Below are positions 1 through 10,145 of a stretch of DNA of 64,000 bases, piece by piece. A model generated the notes under the pieces. That model had not been told where the DNA came from and made no database searches. It saw nothing but the letters and a program-made list of their open reading frames with translations. Source of the stretch: Mycosarcoma maydis (Eukaryota; Basidiomycota; Ustilaginomycetes; Ustilaginales); assembly GCF_000328475.2 (NCBI RefSeq), contig NC_026496.1, forward strand, positions 434,001-498,000, given 5' to 3'. Position numbers and translations under genes: made by a program. Every line of letters begins with the position of its first letter. Positions within the stretch are counted from its first letter, which is position 1.

Positions 1-1307
1 TCTTGGATTGGGTTCAGGACGTTGCCCAGTATGCCCGCGCCAGCGATGGACAAGAAAACTAGTCCGTTTTGTCCCGGCGTAAACCCATGTTGTGCCGTGA
101 TCAACCCGATTGAGCTGAGAAGCATGTACATGAATCCCCACGTGAACGCGATCCAGAGCGAGAAAAACGTCACGATGGGTTCCTTGATGAGAAAAACGAG
201 CGGACGGGTGAGCGAGTTCTTGATGAGCACACTCAACGAAGAGCGTTCGAGTTCGGCTCGTGCCTTGTACCTCGGATCACCGGTCGTCTTGCGCAGCTTG
301 GCGGCTCGACGTGTCAGCAGAATACTTCCTCTCGTTTCTCGCAGAAAGATGAGAAGAAGCAACAGGATGAAGCCTGTATAGATGGCTTGGATGTACTGAA
401 TCCACCTCCATTGTAGCCTCGTGTTCTGCTCCACCCAGCCCGCCCAGACAGGTCCAATACCGGTACCGAAGATGGCGGCTGTGGCGAAGAGCGCCATTGG
501 CTGACCGCGCTCCTTGCTGTTCCAGATATCCGAGATGGTTCCTCCCACCATTGTGCTTCCGGTACTCCCAAATGCGCCCTGCAGGAATCGTAGAATGATG
601 ACTGTCGCGGCGTTGTTGGCGAATCCGAGCCCAACGAAGAGCACCGTATAGCAGAGATGGCAGACGATGTACATGGGATTTCTGCCAAACACCTCGGACA
701 GCGGCGCGAGCACCAGCGGAGGCAAGGCAAAGCCCAGAGGGTAGATGGCGATGCCGAGCAGACTGAGTTGGTGGTTGGTGATGTCAAGATCACGCTCCAT
801 CGATGGGATACCAGGCACATAGGCGGAGGCGGTGGCTGCAACTTCGGCGGTGAACAGCACGCCAAGGATGGTGATGCACCATTTGCGCGTCTTGCTGAAG
901 TTGAAAGGGTCCTCGGGGTCATGTGCGGGGAAGTCGACCCAGATCACACTGTCGTGGTCGTCGGCTTGCGCCACTTTTTCTAGATCGGTATGCGCGTGAT
1001 CATCATCGTCGAATGGAATGGTGGAGCGTCGTTCCGATACAGCAGACCGCAATTCTGCTGGGACGTGTCTGGCCGCTTTGCTGAATTCTGGCGGATGTTG
1101 TTCGGCGACGATGGTGCTGCGCGAGACAGGTGATGTGTGATGCGACGAGAGCGAGTCGGTGCGCGTTCTGGAGGATGACGCTTCAACGGTCATCATGGTG
1201 TTTGGCGTGCTGGCGCCTTCTGCAACCGAGTTGGATGTGACAGGGTGTGAGTGTGTTTGCTGTTGCTGCGAATACAGTGTCGTAGCAGCAGGTGTATGAC
1301 TCGACAT
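1..1307 (-). CDS. MFS drug:H+ antiporter (DHA1-like), C-terminus cut by window edge
   Basis: The frame is open without a stop from the ATG at 1307-1305 to the left edge, giving about 435 residues. The first ~120 residues are polar, Ser/Thr-rich and presumably cytosolic. The segment VIWVDFPAHDPEDPFNFSK, just before the first membrane helix, is typical of fungal DHA1 multidrug/polyamine transporters of the Tpo1/Flr1 type. Hydrophobic helices follow, with the loop APLSEVFGRNPMY (MFS motif A between TM2 and TM3) and LRFLQGAFGSTGST around TM4. About eight helices are visible before the edge, so the last third of a 12-TM protein lies outside. The family exports drugs, weak acids or polyamines across the plasma membrane using the proton gradient; the substrate cannot be read from the sequence. 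The start is the first ATG of the frame. Confidence 0.88.
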   Translation of the reverse strand, partial: MSSHTPAATTLYSQQQQTHSHPVTSNSVAEGASTPNTMMTVEASSSRTRTDSLSSHHTSPVSRSTIVAEQHPPEFSKAARHVPAELRSAVSERRSTIPFDDDDHAHTDLEKVAQADDHDSVIWVDFPAHDPEDPFNFSKTRKWCITILGVLFTAEVAATASAYVPGIPSMERDLDITNHQLSLLGIAIYPLGFALPPLVLAPLSEVFGRNPMYIVCHLCYTVLFVGLGFANNAATVIILRFLQGAFGSTGSTMVGGTISDIWNSKERGQPMALFATAAIFGTGIGPVWAGWVEQNTRLQWRWIQYIQAIYTGFILLLLLIFLRETRGSILLTRRAAKLRKTTGDPRYKARAELERSSLSVLIKNSLTRPLVFLIKEPIVTFFSLWIAFTWGFMYMLLSSIGLITAQHGFTPGQNGLVFLSIAGAGILGNVLNPIQ

Positions 1308-1585
1308 TGTTGGAAAACCACCGGTACGAGTCATTCGAGGGCTAAGGCCTCCTGGTGGCGAACGTAGGATCGAGGACTTGCAGAAGAACAGTGCACCAGG
1401 CAGTGTTGCTCTTATAGCTTGTGGTGTCTATCAGCGAGGAGTTGCATGCGTATCAACGGAATCAGCCATGGAGATGGTAGCACCGAAGTAAGCCGAACCA
1501 GGAGACGTATGGCTCAGTTGAGTCGGAAAAGCAGTCGGCTCTCTGGAAAAACTTCTGAGCTGTTCGGGCAAAAGGCCGGCAAAAC

Positions 1586-1613
1586 AATCGTGAATCGTGA
1601 ATCGTGAATCACG
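1586..1613. repeat. Heptamer array (AATCGTG)n
   Basis: Three direct AATCGTG units in a row end in an inverted AATCACG unit. It is one of many copies of the heptamer family spread over the intergenic DNA of this window. Confidence 0.85.
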
Positions 1614-1713
1614 CACGTTACCGAACGTGGAATCACGAATCAATCCCGAATACGTGAGATGCCACAGCAGCACAGTTGCGGCGACTTGTTGACTTGGTAC
1701 TCCTCGTACCCTT

Positions 1714-1755
1714 TGTGATTTGTGATTTGTGATTTGTGATTCGTGATTCGTGACT
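1714..1755. repeat. Heptamer array (TGTGATT)n to (CGTGATT)n
   Basis: Four TGTGATT units are followed by two CGTGAYT units in perfect 7-bp register. The T-to-C change in the first base links the TTGTGAT variant to the common heptamer. Confidence 0.85.
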
Positions 1756-1863
1756 ACTGCTAGTATAGCTACGAATAATACACAGCAGAAAACGGCATGT
1801 TGTGTACGTTTCAAAACGATGTTTGTGATTGCGTGGTTGCATCTCAAAATTTTACCGGACCAA

Positions 1864-1920
1864 GCGTGCAGCGTGCAGCGTGCAGCGTGCAGCGTGCAGC
1901 GTGAAGCGTGAAGCGTGAAG
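1864..1920. repeat. GCGTGCA/GCGTGAA 7-bp minisatellite
   Basis: About eight tandem 7-bp units: the first five are GCGTGCA, the last three GCGTGAA. The period equals that of the dispersed ATTCGTG family, but the unit is different. Confidence 0.88.
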
Positions 1921-2581
1921 GGTAAACCAAAACTCAACTGTGACGTGTGGCTCAAGCGGCCAAAGAAACGGACGGGCTCTGACGGATTTGGTTCATCACG
2001 GACTTGCAATTGCCGCCGGCTGGCATGTGTGTGTTTTTAAGGAATAGTTATAACTTAGGTTGACCATATCTCTGCATGCGATCCGATCCGATTGAGTTTC
2101 AAGCAGCACCAACCACGAACGTCTTTTATTGGCCATGCGCTCGCACATCGTCGTTGGCTCACACGTTACATGTCGAGTTTTGATTGTCCGAAGAATTCTC
2201 CGACTTCGTCTTAACTTATCGCAAACAAGACCAATTTTAACTTATCATCAGCATTCACACTTCGCGATTCGTGATTCCGCTCTGACTCGATCTGAGTCAT
2301 GTGTTCGTGACGAGCGTCTCAAAACGCGCATCACCACGCCGCCTAACTCACAAGTAAGCCACGGACGTCGCCTCGATCCGAACGAGACTCACCCTCACCT
2401 CGGTAGCGTGACAACTGCAAAAGCCGTGTCTTGCTTCCGGTCTGATCCCAGAACAACGCCAGAGACCGACTCTCCGGCAAACTTCCTACCCGAACGCGCC
2501 GGACGGGTCAACATGTTCGTTGTATGAGTAGAAGCCAGTGCTCACTGATCATATATTCAATCTGAAGACCATGTAATATAA

Positions 2582-2665
2582 GGGGGTTTAGCTCAGTTGG
2601 TAGAGCGTTCGCTTAGCATTCGGCTAATTTGCGAAAGGTCGCGTGTTCGACTCATGCAGTCTCCA
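2582..2665 (+). tRNA. tRNA-Ala (AGC) with 11-nt intron
   Basis: The cloverleaf is complete. The acceptor stem is 2582-2588 with 2658-2664 and includes a G3:U70 pair, the alanine identity element. The D arm is GCTC/GAGC (2591-2606). The anticodon stem TTCGC (2608-2612) pairs with GCGAA (2631-2635). The anticodon AGC is at 2615-2617. An 11-nt intron (2619-2629) sits one base 3' of the anticodon, the canonical site. The T arm is GCGTG TTCGACT CATGC, followed by discriminator A at 2665. CCA is not encoded. The internal B box reads GTTCGACTC. Confidence 0.95.
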
Positions 2666-2700
2666 GATTTCCTCGACTAACAAGCCTTCAATGGTTGTTC

Positions 2701-2713
2701 TTTTTCATTTTTT
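2701..2713 (+). terminator. Pol III terminator T-tracts behind the tRNA
   Basis: A T5 run (2701-2705) and a T6 run (2708-2713) lie 36-48 bp downstream of the tRNA-Ala, on its non-template strand, as expected for RNA polymerase III termination. Confidence 0.6.
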
Positions 2714-2913
2714 CAACATTTTCGGCTGCTTTTAAATCTATTGTGATCGCTCTCTGATGCCCCGGTGCTTTGCACACTTTTCAGAGTCTCAAGCATGCGC
2801 ACAGTCACAAGTAGCAAGTCAGGAGCAGAATCACGAACGAAAAGAAACACACACGAAAAAAAAAGGTGATTTGCGCTGGCGGCTTTTGCTTTTAACGGTG
2901 CGCATCAGCTAGA

Positions 2914-4860
2914 TCAACGGTGCTGGGCAGGATGCAGCTTGTTCGCCCTCTGTTCGAAAGCATCGATCATCTGTGCGCTCATCTGTTCGAACACGTTTCC
3001 AGCGACGGCAGCGTAGACCGGGTTTCTGAACGCATAGACCAGGCTGAACTCGACCAGCGTCTTGTCGTCTTGTCTGGGGTGAAAAGTCCACTTTGTCGAG
3101 AGGAAGGAAAACACGCGGTTGGGCTGGACCGCTTCTGCTACCACACTTCCGACGCCAGGGCTGGAGCCTTTTGTGCAAGGCGAGAAGAGTGTGACTTGCG
3201 AAGTGTACGTTTCTGAGAAGCTGCCGAAGCCGACGGTGAGATCTGCGAGTACCACTGGTGGTGCTTGGCCCGGCTGAGAGCGCGCAGGCCCGAGTACGCG
3301 CGAGTCTTGGCAGTAGGGAACGAACTGCTTGTACGAGTTCACGTCGGCGACTACCTCGAACAGCGTCTGCGCAGGGTGCGATAGCATCTTGCACGTTTCG
3401 TACACGGTTCTGCCCTGCTCATCCTGGTACGACCGACTCTCCCCGCCTTTGCCGCCTGTGATCGTGGATGCGGACGACAGGGCACCTGAAGCGAGCTTGC
3501 CCAGGTCCGGAAGGCTGAAGAAACTTCGCTGTTGCCCAGCCGGCGTAGCAGCAGCAGCAGCAGCAGCATGGCCAGGGACAGGTCTCGAAGCAGCGTGCAG
3601 CGGCTGCTGATGATTCGACGGCCATGGTCGTCCCGTACGCGCACCGCTCACTACGCTCTCACCATAGACACTGGCACCAAGCGAAGCATCGTCTTTCCAG
3701 CCAGCAAGCTTACGAATACCGTACACATCCACCGCTCCAAATACATTTTCATCCTCGATAGCAGCGCACACCGCTTTGGCCACCGTATCGACATGCAATG
3801 GTGGCGTGGTCAGCAGACGTGCTATCGACTGCGTTGCACTGCCGCCACTCCCAAGCTTGGCGATCAGCTGTGCCGGGGTCGGGATGGGAAGCGGCAGCGG
3901 TGGAGAGCGATGGAGCGCAGCTGACGCCTCCAAGATCGCAGCGGGTAGTGTCGAAGCAGGTCGAGTGTGCGGGTGATACATGAGTCCCGGTCGCAAGAAC
4001 ACGGGCCGCACCAAACCCTGAGACGCGCTCGACTGTGTATCGCGATCCTCAAAGCCATGCACATCAGATGAGTCGGACGTGAGCTCATCGTGAAGTTCAG
4101 CTTCCAGACCTGCGCCGTCCGAATCAAAGATGATACGCGCATCTTGTTCAGAGGAGCTTCGAGGTCGAGGAGCTTGGTGGTGAGATGCAAGGCGTGCAAT
4201 GGCTGACTCGGCTTGACGTTTTGTGCGGATGTACCTTGCATCCACCACAGGTCGGAAGAGATCCTCGGCCGAAATGTAGATGAATGGCGCAGGTTCTGAT
4301 CTGGCTGCCGAGCTCAGCGTCCCAGTCGAATGGAAATAGCGATGTCGTAACGAAGAGAGGAAAGTGTGAGCAACCGCAATTGCGCTGTCTCGGTTCATGT
4401 GCTCGTAGCTGAACTTGGATGAGCTTCCAGAAGACGAAGAAGACGCAGGTGCAGCATCCGCGCCCGGATACTTGGCGTCATGTAGCGGGTTCGCATCAGC
4501 CTTTGTTGCGCTAAGGTTCCAGCCCCAACCTCTGGCGATACCGGCGATCGCATTGCGAATGGGCAAAGCCTGCGACGATTTTGACTTGTAATCCGACTCG
4601 AGAAGGATGCCAACCGTGTGCACAGCAGCAGTAGCCCGATCTGCTAGATGCGCATAAGAAGAAGGATTGAGCGCGTCAGCCGCATGCCATTCGATGTTAG
4701 GGCTAGACGACCAAGCTGGACGGTGGCCGGCGGGTGTGTGGTACGGTGTTCCTGATGGCGAGATCGAGAGTACGCGCCAGCCTTTGGCAAGTGCAGCCTT
4801 CGAGATGGCACTGCCGAGGAAGCCAGCCCCTCCAACGACTAGCAGAGTGTGCTGCTGCAT
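2914..4860 (-). CDS. COQ11-COQ10: COQ11-COQ10 fusion protein, coenzyme Q biosynthesis/chaperone
   Basis: Single-exon protein of 648 residues; the start is the first true ATG (4860-4858), since the frame upstream has only a TTG. The N-terminal ~430 residues form an atypical short-chain dehydrogenase/reductase fold with the nucleotide-binding loop VVGGAGFLGSAI near residues 8-19, as in yeast Coq11 (YLR290C) and the NDUFA9-like family. After a linker with a run of alanines comes a START-type domain (about residues 480-640) with YETCKMLSHPAQTLFEVVAD, matching Coq10, the polyketide-cyclase-like protein that binds coenzyme Q and delivers it to respiratory complexes. Yeast has these as two proteins, both in mitochondria. 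I see no strong presequence; yeast Coq11 also begins close to its nucleotide-binding loop. Low-complexity Ser and Ala tracts occur in the linkers. Confidence 0.9.
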   Translation of the reverse strand: MQQHTLLVVGGAGFLGSAISKAALAKGWRVLSISPSGTPYHTPAGHRPAWSSSPNIEWHAADALNPSSYAHLADRATAAVHTVGILLESDYKSKSSQALPIRNAIAGIARGWGWNLSATKADANPLHDAKYPGADAAPASSSSSGSSSKFSYEHMNRDSAIAVAHTFLSSLRHRYFHSTGTLSSAARSEPAPFIYISAEDLFRPVVDARYIRTKRQAESAIARLASHHQAPRPRSSSEQDARIIFDSDGAGLEAELHDELTSDSSDVHGFEDRDTQSSASQGLVRPVFLRPGLMYHPHTRPASTLPAAILEASAALHRSPPLPLPIPTPAQLIAKLGSGGSATQSIARLLTTPPLHVDTVAKAVCAAIEDENVFGAVDVYGIRKLAGWKDDASLGASVYGESVVSGARTGRPWPSNHQQPLHAASRPVPGHAAAAAAATPAGQQRSFFSLPDLGKLASGALSSASTITGGKGGESRSYQDEQGRTVYETCKMLSHPAQTLFEVVADVNSYKQFVPYCQDSRVLGPARSQPGQAPPVVLADLTVGFGSFSETYTSQVTLFSPCTKGSSPGVGSVVAEAVQPNRVFSFLSTKWTFHPRQDDKTLVEFSLVYAFRNPVYAAVAGNVFEQMSAQMIDAFEQRANKLHPAQHR

Positions 4861-6213
4861 ACTTGCTTGCTTCGGCAAGGATGAATGTTGTCGATGATAG
4901 AGCCAACGACAAGCAGCACGAAAAGCACTCTGACAGGATCATCAATCGTGAATCACGAATGTGGAGCGAAGCTCAGCCAAGCGAGTTGAGCGAAAAAAGA
5001 ACAAGCCACGGTAATAATGTCATCATTATGTAATGAGGATGCATCTGGTGTCAGGCTGCACCCTTAGCCAAGCAACGCTAGTCAGGTCTAATCATGCCAA
5101 ATAATCACGAATGCTGCTCAAGTGCCGTCAAAGTGCGGATTCACCGTTCATGAATTGACGTGGGGTGGACCCTGCAGATGTGCGCTGACGGATTCCGCTG
5201 TCAATCAAGAATGAATCATGAATCATGAATCGTGAATCGTGAATCGTGAATCGTGAATGCTGCTCATTCGCAGAATCGCGAAAGGCATGACACGACCTGA
5301 CGCCATTCGTACTCGCTTCACAAAAGCAGTCTGCAGTTGACCATCGACAGGTACTTTGACCTCCTTAAACTCTGGTGCAGAAATGCGTCGATGCTGACAG
5401 GCCGTGCTGTTGCATTCACACTCATTTTACCCCTCTTGCGCGGTGCATGCCATCTCATCGAAAATCAGTTCGGTTTCGCCCACCTTGTTGGCTTCCCTCA
5501 CAGCTCTGCTCAACGTGTAGGGTAGCGTTGAATGTGAGGACCGGTTTGATTAATGGGAGGACAAGAGCGAGAGTGGATATGTCTGAATCGTACCGAAGGC
5601 GATTTTCGCATGGGTTGCTTTTGGACGCCGTGTGTTGAGGTCGGCATGTTTGACGCAAGCCACCGTCGGTAATGGTTCTAGTTGACCGCATATTCATCCA
5701 ATTGAGCTATGGTCGACGCTCTCCTCGTGTCTCACGGTGAAAGCAGGGAAGGCATTGCCGTTGCCGATCCAACAGCTTCTCAACCGCAACGTGCAACGTG
5801 CAAGCGAACCCCGACTCACGACTGTAGGGATGCTCTTAACTTGATGCCTTCACAAACCTCGTTTAGCGTTTCTGTCCTCCCTCCTCCTTCATGTTCCCCT
5901 TCATCCTCCCTTGTTACGATTAGCCGAGGTTTCTTGCCAACTGCCTAGAGCCGCCATCACATTTTCTGCAATCTGGCTGCGATCAGTGCTAGCGGCCAAG
6001 GTACCTGATCGCCTGGGCTGTTCTCGTTCTCTGGACGGTGATCCAACTCCTTTTTCTTCTTCTTTCACTCGCGATAATCTACCCAAAGACGTCTGCTACG
6101 CTCCTGGCACCGGAAACGAGCCACTCTTGGACTCGAACCCCCTCTGTTTCGAGGATTATTCCCGTGAACTTTGCTTCTGCCATCGTCTGGAGCCACTGCG
6201 TGGTGAGATAGCA
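4861..6213. other. Divergent intergenic region with heptamer repeats
   Basis: It lies between the COQ fusion (-) and the MFS gene (+). Heptamer units occur at about 4945-4960 and in a long array at 5211-5258. The stretch 5911-6213 is open in frame with the MFS gene but reads as non-conserved leader sequence; I take it as 5' UTR. No separate gene is seen. Confidence 0.6.
5211..5258. repeat. Heptamer array (AATCATG/AATCGTG)n
   Basis: Six tandem 7-bp units run in register: the first two are AATCATG, the next four AATCGTG. It lies in the spacer between two divergent genes. Confidence 0.88.
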
Positions 6214-8331
6214 ATGCTTCTCTCTGCTACGACGACTAAACGCTCTTCCTCATCATCTCCTCCCACATCAGCTACTTTGCAGACCGCGCCATTGCGATCG
6301 TCACCCGACCCGCGTTTTTATCAGTCGCACGGCTCTACACCACGCACGTCGGTCTCTCAATCTAGACAGACCAAAGGTCAGACTCGTGCATTGTCACAAC
6401 CCCGCTACGCCGAGCCAGAGGAGCAAGACTTGACGTTGACCGACGATTTCTACGACCAAGACGACGACGACGACGATCGAGATCACGACGTAAGAAAGCC
6501 TTTCTTGCCTCGCCGAAACAGTGCATCGTCGAGTGTGCGAAAGAGCTGGCCCAACTCGCGTCCAGACGTCAAGAGGTCCAATTCAATTCAATTGAAGCGT
6601 TCTCACCCTCACAAGATGGTGGACCAAAAAAGGAAAAACGAGACGGCTGCCAAGTCGGGTGGCACCGACGAGGATGGCAGCCGTTCGTCCAGTAGCTCCT
6701 GTGGAGATGGGAACGCTAGCAATGGCGGCGTTGGTGAAGCATCACGTGGACCTGGCGATGTGAGCTTTGACGACATTTTCGATGTCACCAAAACGCTGCG
6801 CGAGAACCAATCCATGATGATCTCGGCAGAGTTTGATCGTATGGGAATGGGCAAGTATCAGATCTGCATCTGGGTTCTGTGCGGATGCGGCTACTTTATC
6901 GACCTGTTGTGGGCGCAAGCGCTGGGCTTGATTGTCACGCAAGTGGCGTTCGAGTTTGCTGACGAGATCGGCGGCAAAACCGGCCCACTTCAGACGGCAT
7001 TCTCGACAGGACTCACGGTGGGCGCCTTCTTCTTCGGCTTTGCGGTCGACGTAGTGGGCCGACGATGGAGCTTCTATCTGACGACGTTGATCGCGTCGAT
7101 TTTTGGGATTGCCAGTGGAGGCGCACGCAGCTTTGATGGTCTCTGCGTGCTGTCGGCTTTCATCGGGTTCGGTATCGGTGGCAATATTCCGATCGACGCG
7201 ACGATCACGTTGGAGTTTCTGCCCACAAATCGACGCTTTCTCGTGGCGGCGCTATCGCTGTTTCAGCCGTTGGGGGTGCTGGTATGCTCGGGCATCTCGT
7301 ATGGACTGATTCCAAAGTATGCGTGCGAGTCGGCCGAGACGTGTACGCGATCGAACAACATGGGCTGGCGATACACACTGTACACACTCGGCTGTATCAC
7401 CTGGCTCATCTTTGTGGCTCGATTCTTCATCTTCAGCTTCCGCGAGTCGCCGCAGTATCTGCTGGCACGTGGAAAGGAGGCTAGAGCGCTCCAGATTATT
7501 CGGCAGATTCTGCATACGAACAAGAGCAAGATGGAGCCGCTCTTTACGCAGGCTGATTTCCAGGAGGCGGCGAGACGGATTGCAGAGCACCAAGGCGGTG
7601 AATACCTGGTGGAGCCAGAGGAGCAAGAGCGGCTGCACGGCGGTGCACTCAAGATGTCGAGGTGGGAGACGGCCAAGAAATCGGCCAAGGAAATGGCGTC
7701 GCTCTTTCTGAATGCAAAGACGTTGTTTCGGAACAAGACGATGGCGAGGGTAACTATCATTCTTTGGCTCACGTTTATTGCCGACTTTTGGGGGTTTACG
7801 CTCGCAGGTTTCTACCTGCCTCAAATCCTGCGCGCCAAGGGAGCCGAGCAGGACACGTCGATCTCGACGACCTACCGCAACTACATGCTGGTCTACTTTC
7901 CCGGCATATTCGCAGTGGCGCTGGGTGCGGCGATGATCGAAGCGCCAAAAGTAGGACGCCAATGGGCCATGGTGGTATCATCAGGCTTGATGGCCGTTTC
8001 GTTCTTCCTGTTCACGATTGCCAAAGATCAGACGGGCAGCGTGGTGCTGAACGCGGTCGAGTACTTTTTCCAGAGCCTGTTCAACAGTATTCTGTATGCT
8101 TTTGTGCCAGAGATCTATCCATCGCAAGTCAGAGGAACAGCGAGCGGACTGGCATCGACGTTGGGACGGATCGCGGGCATCATAGCACCGCTCGCAGCCG
8201 ATCCGCTGTTCGCAGATCAGACGGAACAGCAAGCGAAGCACGTTCTGTATCTAGCGGGTGGGGTGACGCTGCTGTGCCCAATAGCGCTGGCGTTGCTGCC
8301 GTACGATACGAGGGGGATGCGGGTGTACTAG
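6214..8331 (+). CDS. MFS transporter, SVOP/SP-like, plasma membrane
   Basis: The frame is open from 5911, but the first ATG with a plausible context (G at -3) is at 6214, giving 705 residues. The first ~200 residues are hydrophilic, with Ser-rich stretches and an Asp-rich tract (6459-6478). Then come 12 predicted helices. Markers are FGFAVDVVGRRWSFYL (motif A, TM2-3 loop), FRESPQYLLARGKEA (the PESPRWLL-like motif after TM6) and FVPEIYPSQVRGTASGLAS near TM10-11, the pattern of fungal relatives of the SV2/SVOP metabolite transporters. The central cytosolic loop between TM6 and TM7 is large (about 110 residues). The family moves sugars or organic acids/cations with protons; the substrate cannot be inferred. 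The long N-terminal tail suggests regulation by phosphorylation or trafficking. Confidence 0.88.
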   Translation: MLLSATTTKRSSSSSPPTSATLQTAPLRSSPDPRFYQSHGSTPRTSVSQSRQTKGQTRALSQPRYAEPEEQDLTLTDDFYDQDDDDDDRDHDVRKPFLPRRNSASSSVRKSWPNSRPDVKRSNSIQLKRSHPHKMVDQKRKNETAAKSGGTDEDGSRSSSSSCGDGNASNGGVGEASRGPGDVSFDDIFDVTKTLRENQSMMISAEFDRMGMGKYQICIWVLCGCGYFIDLLWAQALGLIVTQVAFEFADEIGGKTGPLQTAFSTGLTVGAFFFGFAVDVVGRRWSFYLTTLIASIFGIASGGARSFDGLCVLSAFIGFGIGGNIPIDATITLEFLPTNRRFLVAALSLFQPLGVLVCSGISYGLIPKYACESAETCTRSNNMGWRYTLYTLGCITWLIFVARFFIFSFRESPQYLLARGKEARALQIIRQILHTNKSKMEPLFTQADFQEAARRIAEHQGGEYLVEPEEQERLHGGALKMSRWETAKKSAKEMASLFLNAKTLFRNKTMARVTIILWLTFIADFWGFTLAGFYLPQILRAKGAEQDTSISTTYRNYMLVYFPGIFAVALGAAMIEAPKVGRQWAMVVSSGLMAVSFFLFTIAKDQTGSVVLNAVEYFFQSLFNSILYAFVPEIYPSQVRGTASGLASTLGRIAGIIAPLAADPLFADQTEQQAKHVLYLAGGVTLLCPIALALLPYDTRGMRVY

Positions 8332-8756
8332 GTGGTGTTTGGGCGGACGATGGGCAAGAGCAAAACATGCACGAGGAAAGATAGATACCATGCCAAGCAC
8401 AACCACGAACGCAACATGCACCAGGCACTGAGGCACTGATGATCGTGTTACAGTGTGACCGCAAGGCGAATCGTGAATCGTGAATCGCGAATAGGTCAGC
8501 AGCATCTCACATCTTGGTAACTTATATTTGCAATTAACAGAGGTGGTCAATAGAGTCACAGAGTGCGCGGATCCAGAGCGGACATAAATTATAAGTTAGT
8601 GCTGAGCTTGGATGAATGCAGACCGGAGCGCGGACGGCCAAGCGCTGTTAGCTGCGTCCCTGTCTTTATGCATTCCTGCCAGTCACGAGTTGTCACAAGT
8701 CACGAGAGCGCTAACTCACGACTTACTGTAGCTCTTGTCGCTGAACAACGTTGAAA

Positions 8757-8807
8757 TGAAAACCAAAAACCAAAACCCAAACCCAAACCAAAACCAAAAC
8801 CAAACCC
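8757..8807. repeat. CCAAAA/CCCAAA tract
   Basis: Alternating runs of two or three C and three to five A. It is irregular and not a telomere repeat. Short relatives occur at 9430-9450 (reverse complement) and 39824-39842. Confidence 0.75.
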
Positions 8808-9841
8808 TTTCCGACTTGTGAGTTTTTCATTTTCTCTCTTTCAATGCTTCACGATCAACTAACCAAGGGTGATTTCTGATCGTATGATATTTGGAAATTC
8901 CGAATCGTGAATCACGAATCGGTTGTGCTATCCCGTTTGCATGCAACGTGCAACGTGCAACAGCACGGTGAACGGTGCCTCTAGCGTCTCTTCAGCTGCC
9001 GCTGTTCGCGCCTGTGCACGGTAATCACAGAATGCGAGATAAGTGTGAGGGTAACTATAAGTCGGCCTCAAGTCCTTTTTCTATTAATACTTTGTGGTCC
9101 TTTGTTTAATTTCAACCCAATCACGAATCACGTTTTGAGCCCATAATGTTGACTTGTTTGTGTGCACCACAATCGTGAATCGTGAGGCCTCCGTCTTCTT
9201 TACAGCCACGAGTTGGCTTTGGCTGTCTTTGCACTTGTCAATCACGAATGTGCGCATCGTCAAGCCGTCGATCCGATCCGATGCAAGCCATGGCCAGTCA
9301 ACTGTGGTGCACCAATTCAACTGGCAAACCCGGCTTTTCAATAAGAGCGGTTGTATGCATATTGACGCCTCTGTGATTCACGATGGTCAATTCGGTGCGC
9401 GGCCATTTGTTATAAGTTAAGTTAGATTTCATTTCGGTTTTGGTTTTGGGTGTGCCTGGAGTCGAATGAAATAAGTTAGTCGTGAATCACGAATAGCGAG
9501 TCTCAGCTTGGATCTCAGTTGCAGGTTTCGGGGCTGTGTTCCTGCGCTTGTCATGCTCAGCTGCGGGTGGCTCTGACACAGGTACGCGGAAATTCAACTC
9601 GCGCGCATGTTGGCTCCCTTCCGTCTTTTCGTGTTGTTTTCTTTCGCTCTTGGCCGTCTTGGTGCCTGATTCTGATTTCGTACAGTTCAATCTGGACCTG
9701 TCTGTGCGTATCGCCCCAGTTTCCGTGTTCGGCAGTTGCGCACATGTTTCCCCTTGAACTTGGGCAGAAATGCAGATTAGCGAATCACGAATGTCGAATA
9801 CAATCGTGAATTTGGGCTGGCTGAAAGACTCACGACTGAAA

Positions 9842-9880
9842 CGACTGACTGACTGACTGACTGACCAACTGACTGACTTG
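9842..9880. repeat. GACT tetranucleotide repeat
   Basis: About nine GACT units with one interruption (CCAA). Confidence 0.85.
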
Positions 9881-9930
9881 CTCAGCATATTCAACCTCGG
9901 ATCTCAGATTTCACATTGTGGCAGCCATGC

Positions 9931-9960
9931 ATTCGTGATTCACGATTCACGATTCACGAC
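9931..9960. repeat. Heptamer array with inversion
   Basis: One ATTCGTG unit is followed by three ATTCACG units, so the strand sense of the heptamer switches within the array. Confidence 0.85.
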
Positions 9961-10106
9961 TCGTACGGCGTTGTCGCATCAATTTCAATCAATCACGAAT
10001 CAAGCCAAGTTAAGCTTGGCGTGCCTCGCTCCTTTTTCGTGCCAAGCCATTTCACGATTTCCAACCCTCTCTCCCTCTCTGATCTTGTCGTTCTTGTCGT
10101 CGCTGT

Positions 10107-10145
10107 TATCATCATCATTATCATCATCATCGTCGTCGTCGTCGT
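10107..10145. repeat. ATC/GTC trinucleotide tract
   Basis: Mainly ATC units (one TTATC break) followed by five CGT units. It lies in the pyrimidine-rich leader region of the arrestin-like gene. Confidence 0.85.

Larger units (their letters stand above)
1308..2581. other. Intergenic, repeat-rich
   Basis: No convincing gene. It holds heptamer arrays of the ATTCGTG/TTTGTGA type near 1586-1613 and 1714-1755 and a GTGCAGC minisatellite at 1864-1920. ORFs here run through the repeats and resemble no protein I know. Confidence 0.7.

Noticed and set aside
5911..6213. N-terminal extension of the SVOP-like transporter
   Set aside because: No ATG at the frame start and the reading looks like leader; the ATG at 6214 precedes the plausible N-terminal tail.
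8757..8807. Telomere-like CCCAAA tract
   Set aside because: Run lengths vary from unit to unit and it sits inside a gene-rich region; it does not match TTAGGG repeats.
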